DNA from: Methanolobus sp. UBA32
Lineage (GTDB): Archaea > Halobacteriota > Methanosarcinia > Methanosarcinales > Methanosarcinaceae
NCBI GenBank assembly: GCA_002507205.1
Contig: DAZF01000042.1
Location: 1 to 28,281, forward strand
Length of the DNA: 28,281 nt
Reading direction: 5' to 3'
Shown: one piece after another, positions 22,792-28,281 of the stretch
Layout: each line of letters begins with the position of its first letter
How positions within the stretch are numbered: position 1 is the stretch's first letter
Program-made: the position numbers and the translations under genes
Notes under the pieces: generated by a model
Database searches by the model: none
What the model saw: the letters and a program-made list of their open reading frames with translations, nothing else
Told to the model about the DNA's origin: nothing

Positions 22792-23474
22792 CTTGATGCC
22801 TTTATAACACCAAGTTCGCCTTTTACAAATCTGCCTATTGCAGCGACAATTCCGGGTCCATCACTTGTTTCTCTGCAGGTTATCATGTGTTCCATAAGTC
22901 CCAGTCTTTCTATCCCATAGATATCCCTTGCGTGACCGGTTCTTTTGACGGCGGCTTTAAGTTCAGAGCGTGTAACCGCATTGGCGATTACTCTATCCTG
23001 TTCTGACTTTTTCCAGCCCCACCAGATATCTGCCTGTGCTTTTGTAAAAGCACCTGTTCTTGCTGCTTCGTCCGTGACCTCGATCTTGACAGGCAAATGC
23101 TTGATCATTCCAAAGCGGGTAGCTATCTGTTTTGCGTTTCCGGCTCCAAGAATTGTAAGGTTATTTTGGGGAATGCTAACAAGAGTCCCGACATCAACGA
23201 TTATTTCCTTTTCACGTATCTGATGTATAACGCCGGAGTAAACTTCATTCTTACTAAGTTCTGTGACTGGCATCCCAAATTTACTGCCAAGGAAATTAGA
23301 TGCAAACTCACTGTCCTCTCCGCTGACATCAACCATTAGCCAGTTATCATCCGATACGGAGAACTTTGCAGAAGCATCAAGCTCTTTTAGTTCATTGCTT
23401 ATCAACACTTCTGCAGAATGAAATGCTCTTTCCCTGTTGCCATATATTTTTAATAATAGTTTTACAGTGACCAT
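22788..23474 (-). CDS. DUF2110 family protein
   Basis: A 228-aa protein of the archaeal DUF2110 family. The N-terminal half is alpha/beta (VTVKLLLKIYGNRERAFHSAEVLI). A middle segment, EVYSGVIHQIREKEIIVDVG (about 77-96), has an S1/OB-like look, followed by a basic C-terminal half (about 130-228; WWGWKKSEQDRVIANAVTRSELKAAVKRTGHARDIYG) that could bind nucleic acid. The function is not established. ATG 23474 has AAGGAT 8 nt upstream and begins 16 bp after the winged-helix gene's stop, so the two form an operon. Conservation of this arrangement in relatives would support a shared process. Confidence 0.8.
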   Translation of the reverse strand: MVTVKLLLKIYGNRERAFHSAEVLISNELKELDASAKFSVSDDNWLMVDVSGEDSEFASNFLGSKFGMPVTELSKNEVYSGVIHQIREKEIIVDVGTLVSIPQNNLTILGAGNAKQIATRFGMIKHLPVKIEVTDEAARTGAFTKAQADIWWGWKKSEQDRVIANAVTRSELKAAVKRTGHARDIYGIERLGLMEHMITCRETSDGPGIVAAIGRFVKGELGVIKASS

Positions 23475-23490
23475 TTTATTATCCTTTCAA

Positions 23491-24072
23491 TTATTGCTTC
23501 ATCACCAGGTCGAAGATATTCTGTATCTCGTTGAGCTTATCCAGACCTTCATCGTCGATAAGGTTCTCATTCTCTTCTATTGAATTTAAAAGTAACTGGA
23601 TATCCCTGCTAAAGGGTCCAATTTTCATCTTTATTACCTGAGGTTCTGAATTTTCATTGAAATGATCGTTGTATATAGATACTATCTGCCCATGCAACCT
23701 GTCAATGTGTTCCATGGTGAGCCTTTTATCCTCTTCCGAGACTTCTATGTCCTGTGTGGCGGAATCTTCTTTTTTACTCTCTTCTATGCTCTCAGGTGTC
23801 TCTCCTTCAATTGCCATTATCAGATTTTTAAGAGCATCAACTACTCTGTACCCATGATCAGTAAGTTCAACATATTTAACACGCCCTTCAACTGAAAATT
23901 GTATCAGGCCGTGATCTTCCATTTTTGATAGTATTTTTGTTGTGTGGGCAAAAGTTGAATTTATCTCTTTTGTAATAACTGATGCATATGTTTTCTGTAA
24001 AGACCATATAGCCAGAAGTGCAAGGGTTGGTTTCTCCTGTAAAAACAGCTGCTCAGCATATCCTTTTGTCAT
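23491..24072 (-). CDS. Winged-helix (MarR-like) transcription regulator
   Basis: A 193-aa protein with an N-terminal winged helix (about 10-90: TLALLAIWSLQKTYASVI, then ITKEINSTFAHTTKILSKMEDHGLI with the wing VEGRVKYVELTDHGYRV). An acidic linker (about 92-118) leads to a helical C-terminal region (about 119-193) likely to dimerise or bind a ligand. It represses or activates unknown genes. ATG 24072 has AAAGGGGAA just upstream, a usable ribosome-binding site. The promoter 66-83 bp upstream contains an 18-bp AT palindrome that may be both TATA region and auto-regulatory site. It is the first gene of an operon with DUF2110. Confidence 0.8.
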   Translation of the reverse strand: MTKGYAEQLFLQEKPTLALLAIWSLQKTYASVITKEINSTFAHTTKILSKMEDHGLIQFSVEGRVKYVELTDHGYRVVDALKNLIMAIEGETPESIEESKKEDSATQDIEVSEEDKRLTMEHIDRLHGQIVSIYNDHFNENSEPQVIKMKIGPFSRDIQLLLNSIEENENLIDDEGLDKLNEIQNIFDLVMKQ

Positions 24073-24137
24073 GAAAGTTCCCCTTTATCTATAATGTTTT
24101 GAACCATTATTTGAAAAAACATCATCATACCTTGTAT

Positions 24138-24155
24138 TATATATTATAATATATA
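24138..24155. promoter_or_regulatory. 18-bp AT palindrome at the winged-helix gene promoter
   Basis: TATATA-TTATAA-TATATA is a perfect dyad. It probably serves as the TATA box (leader about 40 nt) and could bind the encoded dimeric regulator. Confidence 0.5.
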
Positions 24156-24182
24156 TCATTAAAATAAAAATAGTATATATTT

Positions 24183-25337
24183 CTATCGGATATCGGCTAT
24201 AATTGTCTCAATAGCCGATATATTTGCGTCCGTTTTGAAAGAAATACCACTAAAATGTGTCCTTGAAGCTCTAAATCCTCTGTTCTGGAGCTCCTGTATA
24301 ACTGTTTCAATTGCAGAAGCGGAAACTCCAACTTTTTTACATATCAGATGCTGGTCATAGAACATTGGAATATCCAGCTCAACCCTGCAGAACTCAAGCA
24401 TCTTGATGGCGAATTGCTTGGTGCCGCAGTTACGTTGTTCCAGTTCGTCAATGGTTTCGCTACAAAAATCGGGACTATGTATTTTCCCAAGCCACATAGG
24501 ACCAGCAAGCATATTTTTTCCATCACAAAGACTGCATTTTTCTTCAATATGGGCTGCAAGGCCGTATATTGCTTCCCGGTGTCCGCATGCAGTGCAATGG
24601 GCAATGAAACCCATGTTCTTCAGCATTTTGTCAGCCTGCTTTGCACCTTTTTTTATCTCAAGGTAGGTGCGAACGTAATGCCTTGTAGCATGGGTCAGGA
24701 GAGGATTCATAGCCTTATCATGAAGTGACAATTCTCTGGCTATTCTTCCAAGGAGTATACGCACTCCCATCTCACTATGATATTCATTATTAAAAGGAAT
24801 TGCAGCATATTTCCGTATGCCTGAATTGAGGTGAGCACCGCAAAGAGGTGCAGTATCCGTTGCTGTAACTTCAAGCAGGTTGATGACAGAGCGGGCAGCT
24901 GCTGCCAGGAAAGGTGCAGGAGTTCCGAATGGGTCAAGGTCGACTATATTGAAATGTTTCTCGTGAAGAAGTACGTTCGCATTCTTATGGCTTGCAATTG
25001 TATTGTGCCCAATCTCCAGATTATCTATGTTCTGCTGTATAAGATCACAGGCTTCCTCACTCCAGTCATTAAGTGTTGTGTGTATGCCTGTCTCATTTGC
25101 TATCCTGAGTCCGCGAATACCTGAAGCAGAGAGGGCATCCACATAAGTGATGGTCTTCTCAGGGTCAGGTTCCATTCTTTTAACAAAAGCAGATGTTGCA
25201 GCTACGGAGATATCACGATTCATCTCCATGACAGGATTATAAAAAACAGGGGCTGCAGATGGTGCAAAATTAGCTCCTTCCGCAGGGATGGGAACCAGGA
25301 CTTCGGTATCTCCTTCCTTTATAGATCTTACTTTCAT
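24183..25337 (-). CDS. trm1: tRNA (guanine26-N2)-dimethyltransferase Trm1
   Basis: A 384-aa enzyme making m2,2G at position 26 of tRNAs with SAM. Motifs are [14 protein letters not shown] (32-45), the SAM-binding [12 protein letters not shown] (67-78), the catalytic DPFGTP (135-140) and [10 protein letters not shown] (158-167). The C-terminal domain has a Cys4 zinc site C248, C251, C268, C271 (HCTACGH...KCSLCDG). ATG 25337 is preferred: the frame is open to a TTG at 25370, but that would overlap the upstream gene and add a non-family extension (NKNESSGNR). It starts 22 bp after the lipoprotein stop, so both are probably one transcript. The tRNA-Arg of this window has G at position 26, a possible substrate. 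Confidence 0.95.
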   Translation of the reverse strand: MKVRSIKEGDTEVLVPIPAEGANFAPSAAPVFYNPVMEMNRDISVAATSAFVKRMEPDPEKTITYVDALSASGIRGLRIANETGIHTTLNDWSEEACDLIQQNIDNLEIGHNTIASHKNANVLLHEKHFNIVDLDPFGTPAPFLAAAARSVINLLEVTATDTAPLCGAHLNSGIRKYAAIPFNNEYHSEMGVRILLGRIARELSLHDKAMNPLLTHATRHYVRTYLEIKKGAKQADKMLKNMGFIAHCTACGHREAIYGLAAHIEEKCSLCDGKNMLAGPMWLGKIHSPDFCSETIDELEQRNCGTKQFAIKMLEFCRVELDIPMFYDQHLICKKVGVSASAIETVIQELQNRGFRASRTHFSGISFKTDANISAIETIIADIR

Positions 25338-25359
25338 CCGGTTCCCTGAAGATTCATTC

Positions 25360-25848
25360 TTATTTAACAATAATGGTTCCCTTCATCCTTTCTTCCCAAC
25401 CGAGCACTTTGTATGTGTATGTACCCGTTTCATTGAAAGTGTATCTGAAAGTTAACCTTTTTGCAATGCTTGCATTTTCCCAGAGGCCTTCATTGCTTAC
25501 AAGTGTGAAGATCCTTGTGGGGTCATTACGGTTGAACCATACAACTGTATCTCCGGTGTTAATGGTTATGTTACCTGGCTGTGTCAGGAAGTTCTCCATG
25601 TATATTGTATAGGTCTTTGGTTCATCTGACTCGACAATTTCAAGTCTGTCTTCTTCATCCTCTTCGACTGCTACCTCTTCAACGCTGTCATTCACGTCAC
25701 CTTCTTCAGTGACCGTTTCATTGACAATTTCTTCTGTAGTTTCGTTCAGCATATCAGTTTCGTTAGGGGTCTCTTTATCTTCATCAACACATCCGATGAC
25801 GGTAAAAGAGAGTAATATTAGGAAAATGAGTAAAATCTTTGCTTTCAT
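25360..25848 (-). CDS. Lipoprotein with copper-ligand-less cupredoxin-like domain
   Basis: A 162-aa exported lipoprotein. The signal peptide [20 protein letters not shown] has lipobox VIGC with Cys20 as anchor. A very acidic linker (about 21-76) is rich in N-x-S/T sequons (NET three times, NDS), so N-glycosylation outside the cell is likely. A cupredoxin-like beta-sandwich follows (about 78-162: [16 protein letters not shown]...[27 protein letters not shown]). The usual H, C and H ligands are absent: RIFTL stands where H-T is expected and no Cys or His precedes MKG. A metal-free binding or structural role is therefore likely. ATG 25848 is preceded by AGGTGATC, a near-perfect match to the 16S 3' end. 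It is co-transcribed with trm1. Confidence 0.8.
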   Translation of the reverse strand: MKAKILLIFLILLSFTVIGCVDEDKETPNETDMLNETTEEIVNETVTEEGDVNDSVEEVAVEEDEEDRLEIVESDEPKTYTIYMENFLTQPGNITINTGDTVVWFNRNDPTRIFTLVSNEGLWENASIAKRLTFRYTFNETGTYTYKVLGWEERMKGTIIVK

Positions 25849-25890
25849 CTGATCACCTGCTTTATAATATAATTTGGATGGTTAAATAAC

Positions 25891-26550
25891 TTATCTGCCA
25901 GCCTCTATTAGCTGTACATTTATATCATATTCCTTATTCTCTTTATTAATATCTATAAGTGCTGCAAAACCCAATGCAGCCATTCCGGGATTGACGATTA
26001 CAGTTTTTCCGGAGTTTCGGATACCTCTTGCTTCATGGATATGCCCGCAGACCATAATGTCAGCTTTATCAAGAAATACGCTCAGAGCTTTGCAGCCTAC
26101 ATGCATATCTCCCACCTCGTCAAGTATTCCGTATGGTGGCACATGTGTGAGGATAACAACCGGTTCATCAGTTTTTCCGGTTTCACTCATCAGGTTATTG
26201 AGATTAGTCTCAAAATCACATTCCTCTATCTCAAAAGGGGTGCAGAATGGTGTGGGATTGGAACCGCCCATACCTACAAACTTTACTCCGTCTATTGTAA
26301 CGGAGCCATTATGGAGATTTGTGGCTTTTGAATTTTCTATTACTTCTAATATAGATTCATGATCGCAGTTTCCAGGAACTGCAAGTATTGGTGGCTTGAA
26401 CAGGTCAATGAGTTCCAGTGCCTTTTCATCAGGTCCGAAATTAGTGATGTCTCCTGCGATCAGGACAACATCAACCTCTCCGGACTGTTCAAGCAACTCT
26501 CCTATTCTTGAATAATTGCCATGCGGGTCTGCAATAGCAAATAATCTCAT
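25891..26550 (-). CDS. Metallophosphoesterase (calcineurin-like)
   Basis: A 219-aa cytosolic phosphoesterase with all five dimetal motifs: ADPHGN (D8, H10), GDITNFG, GNCDHE, THVPPYG and GHIHEARG. Members hydrolyse phosphodiesters or phosphomonoesters; the substrate is unknown. The frame is open to 26640, but the first 28 codons overlap the upstream AIM24 gene and lack family likeness. GAGGAG lies before two close ATGs, 26556 (MKMRLF) and 26550 (MRLFAI); 26550 gives 9-nt spacing and starts right before the first strand, so it is preferred. The gap to the AIM24-family gene is 40 bp, so a two-gene operon is likely. Confidence 0.9.
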   Translation of the reverse strand: MRLFAIADPHGNYSRIGELLEQSGEVDVVLIAGDITNFGPDEKALELIDLFKPPILAVPGNCDHESILEVIENSKATNLHNGSVTIDGVKFVGMGGSNPTPFCTPFEIEECDFETNLNNLMSETGKTDEPVVILTHVPPYGILDEVGDMHVGCKALSVFLDKADIMVCGHIHEARGIRNSGKTVIVNPGMAALGFAALIDINKENKEYDINVQLIEAGR

Positions 26551-26590
26551 TTTCATTATCTCCTCATATCTCGGACAGCACCTCTTCTCC

Positions 26591-27373
26591 TCAGAATGAA
26601 CGGTCCCCGCCAAGGATCGCTCCAAGTGCACCGCCGCCAATTCCGGCTATGCCCGTTGATTCATCTCTTCTGCTATCACTCTGGTATCTTGACGCTGCCA
26701 TGATCCTGTCTGCAAGACGTGAGAACGGAAGACTTTGAAGGTAGATCTTTCCGGGACCGGTGAGACTTGCCAGTACAAGTCCTTCCCCACCGAAGAGTGC
26801 ATTTTTGAATCCGCTTGCCAGCTGTATGTTATATGTTACACTTTCTGCAAAGGCGGTTATGCAGCCGGTGTCAACTCTGATAGTCTCTCCGGCAGCAAGG
26901 TCTTTTTCAATGATAGTTCCTCCGGCATGTACAAAAGCAAGTCCGTCACCCTTGAGTCTCTGAAGGATGAATCCCTCTCCACCAAAAAGTCCTGCTCCTA
27001 TTTTTTTGGTAAGTGCGACCTCAATATCTATACCATTTGCTGCGCAGAGGAATGAATCCTTCTGGCACAGGAAGCTGCCTCCCAGTTTTCCAAGGTCAAG
27101 TGGTATTATCTTTCCGGGATATGGGGCTCCAAAAGCAACATAGCCTTTTCCTGAACCTTCCTGGACAAAACTTGTAATAAAGAAACTCTCTCCTGTCACC
27201 GCACGTTTCAGGCCTTTGAGCAAGCCGCCACCAGTTGATGTCTCCATTTTGATACCTGGTCCCATATACATCATTGCGCCGGCTTCTGCTCTTACTGCCT
27301 CATTTTTGTCAAGTTCGATCTCTACAAGCTGCATATCGTCGCCAATTATCTTATAATCTATTTCATCTGCCAT
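26591..27373 (-). CDS. AIM24 family (TIGR00266) protein
   Basis: A 260-aa protein of the TIGR00266/AIM24 family, a beta-rich fold with pseudo-threefold repeats. Typical parts are QLVEIELDKNEAVRAEAGAMMYM (15-37), then GESFFITSFVQEGSGKGYVAFGAPYPGKI, FLCAANGIDIEVALTKK, GLFGGEGFILQRLKGDG and FGGEGLVLASLTGPGKIYLQSLP. The glycine-rich C-terminus GIGGGALGAILGG is usual in the family. The molecular role is not known; the yeast relative is mitochondrial. ATG 27373 is preceded by GGAG and a TATA-like GATATATC about 25 bp further upstream. It is the first gene of a pair with the metallophosphoesterase. Confidence 0.9.
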   Translation of the reverse strand: MADEIDYKIIGDDMQLVEIELDKNEAVRAEAGAMMYMGPGIKMETSTGGGLLKGLKRAVTGESFFITSFVQEGSGKGYVAFGAPYPGKIIPLDLGKLGGSFLCQKDSFLCAANGIDIEVALTKKIGAGLFGGEGFILQRLKGDGLAFVHAGGTIIEKDLAAGETIRVDTGCITAFAESVTYNIQLASGFKNALFGGEGLVLASLTGPGKIYLQSLPFSRLADRIMAASRYQSDSRRDESTGIAGIGGGALGAILGGDRSF

Positions 27374-27482
27374 GAGAAAATCTCCAATATACCTGATATA
27401 TCGTTGTACAATACATCATTATAGAACTTTTGATAGATTTGTATTGCCATGTATCTATGGTTTGATCTTTTGGCTTTAAATA

Positions 27483-27494
27483 GCAGATATCTGC
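27483..27494. promoter_or_regulatory. 12-bp palindrome upstream of the CobD-like gene
   Basis: GCAGATATCTGC is a perfect dyad about 17-28 bp upstream of the TATA-like tract, a likely activator or repressor position. Confidence 0.4.
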
Positions 27495-27510
27495 ACAACT
27501 CAACTTGAAT

Positions 27511-27522
27511 AGTTTAATATAT
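27511..27522 (+). promoter_or_regulatory. TATA-like tract of the CobD-like gene
   Basis: AGTTTAATATAT lies 30-41 bp before the GTG at 27552. The spacing supports that start as leaderless. Confidence 0.45.
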
Positions 27523-27551
27523 CTCCTGTGCGTAACCACCTGTTGATAAGT

Positions 27552-28281
27552 GTGTACCGAAAAAATTTTCCACTTCATTTGAAGCATTATTTGCTTGCAT
27601 TGCAAGCAAGGAAGCATGGCGGTAGGGTTCATGAAACAGCTGAAAAATATAATATGTCTGAATCAGATATGCTTGATTTCAGTTCAAATGCAAATCCTCT
27701 GGGCACACCTTTTGAGTTTAAGGAAAGTGGACTTGACAAAGAGCAGATAATCTATGATTCTATTGCCCGTTCAGAGCAGTATCCTGATAATCGTTATCTC
27801 GAATTAAGAACTGCTGCTGCCGGTTTTCTGGGTCATGGTATCAATTTTGAAAATATAGTTCCTGGTAATGGCTCATGTGAGTTATTACGCCTGTTGATAG
27901 GGTCCGTTGTAAATGAAGAGGATATGATAATAGTTCCTTCTCCTTCCTCCGGGCAGTATCGGCATGTAGCTGAGATCTTCGGTGCCCGTGTACATTCATT
28001 TACTTCAAAGGAATTATTGAATCTTCCTAAGATGACTCTGGATCGGGCAAAGATGGTCATAATTGAGAATCCCAACGATCCCACCGGTGAACTTATATCC
28101 AGGGATTCACTGGCCGAATTTGCAGGAAAATGCGCTGCACATAATACTTTGCTCATAGTCGATGAGTCATCTATAGAACTTGCTGATCCTGCCATGAGCA
28201 TTGCGGATATGGTGCTGGAAAATGATTATCTCTTTGTAATACGGTCAGTCTCAAACATTATCGGTATGCCTGGCATTAGGC
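27552..28281 (+). CDS. PLP-fold CobD/HisC-like protein, cofactor-site residues replaced; 3' end outside the window
   Basis: About 243 codons of a fold-type I PLP protein like L-threonine-phosphate decarboxylase (CobD) or histidinol-phosphate aminotransferase. Signatures are KHGGRVHE (CobD-like start), DFSSNANPLGTP and VPGNGSCELLRLL. Several PLP-site positions are unusual. NPNDPTG has Asp176 where the cofactor-binding Asn is expected, and DESS has Asp204 kept but Ser207 at the usual Tyr/Phe. IRSVSNIIGMPGIR has Asn235 (codon 28254-28256) where the Schiff-base Lys of S-x-[ST]-K is expected. It may be a pseudoenzyme, or have a shifted lysine beyond the window. Start GTG 27552 is inferred from the promoter; TTG 27579 is possible. 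A 19-nt perfect inverted repeat (27591-27609) lies in the early codons. Confidence 0.8.
   Translation, partial: MYRKNFPLHLKHYLLALQARKHGGRVHETAEKYNMSESDMLDFSSNANPLGTPFEFKESGLDKEQIIYDSIARSEQYPDNRYLELRTAAAGFLGHGINFENIVPGNGSCELLRLLIGSVVNEEDMIIVPSPSSGQYRHVAEIFGARVHSFTSKELLNLPKMTLDRAKMVIIENPNDPTGELISRDSLAEFAGKCAAHNTLLIVDESSIELADPAMSIADMVLENDYLFVIRSVSNIIGMPGIR
27591..27609. repeat. 19-nt perfect inverted repeat in the 5' end of the CobD-like gene
   Basis: TTGCTTGCA, a single T, then TGCAAGCAA. It lies 40-58 bp after the preferred GTG. A 1-nt spacer disfavours an RNA hairpin loop and favours a DNA dyad (operator). Confidence 0.5.

Noticed and set aside
25338..25370. N-terminal extension of Trm1 from a TTG codon
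   Set aside because: It overlaps the lipoprotein gene, has no ribosome-binding site and adds residues outside the family alignment.

Overview
The window looks like the chromosome of a methylotrophic or acetoclastic methanogen of the order Methanosarcinales (Methanosarcinaceae-like; genus not resolved). The reasons are a methanogenesis enzyme (methenyl-tetrahydromethanopterin cyclohydrolase, Mch) with its usual DUF2124 neighbour, a methanogen-specific MsvR-type V4R regulator, archaeal tRNA-modification enzymes (Trm1, Taw2), archaeal FtsZ, an intron-containing tRNA-Arg(TCG), and TATA-box promoters with short or absent leaders. Family names come from reading motifs; no database search was run.

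Bases 1-9100 are an accessory region. Three AAA/STAND-like 'archaeal ATPases' (281-1540, 3234-4658, 7446-8726, all minus) alternate with two alpha-helical repeat proteins (1856-3205 plus; 4833-7151 minus). Six copies of one short hairpin-bearing repeat lie in the gaps between these genes, all in the same orientation, and no copy was seen in the other 19 kb. Two ATPases have arrays of dyad-symmetric or repeated operator-like sites upstream, and the third has a 14-bp palindrome. This is the part most likely to hold something undescribed.

Bases 9136-14320 hold a minus-strand block: a small integral membrane DUF457/YdjM-like protein, tRNA-Arg(TCG) with a 23-nt intron, a TauE/SafE permease, a free RCK (TrkA-type) protein, a two-helix RCK potassium channel and a two-PDZ site-2 protease. 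The last four run protease -> channel -> RCK -> permease with short gaps and probably form one operon.

Bases 14321-20844 hold a 470-bp divergent promoter region and then plus-strand ftsZ, a dihydropteroate-synthase-like gene, a REC-PAS-histidine kinase, mch and a DUF2124 gene. Hairpin plus T-run terminators follow ftsZ, the kinase and mch.

Bases 20904-28281 hold taw2 (minus), msvR (plus, with a perfect inverted repeat against its TATA box), a DUF2110 gene with a winged-helix regulator (minus operon), trm1 behind a lipoprotein with a copper-ligand-less cupredoxin fold (minus), a metallophosphoesterase behind an AIM24-family gene (minus), and a 3'-truncated PLP-fold CobD/HisC-like gene (plus) in which several expected cofactor-binding residues, including the Schiff-base lysine, appear to be replaced.
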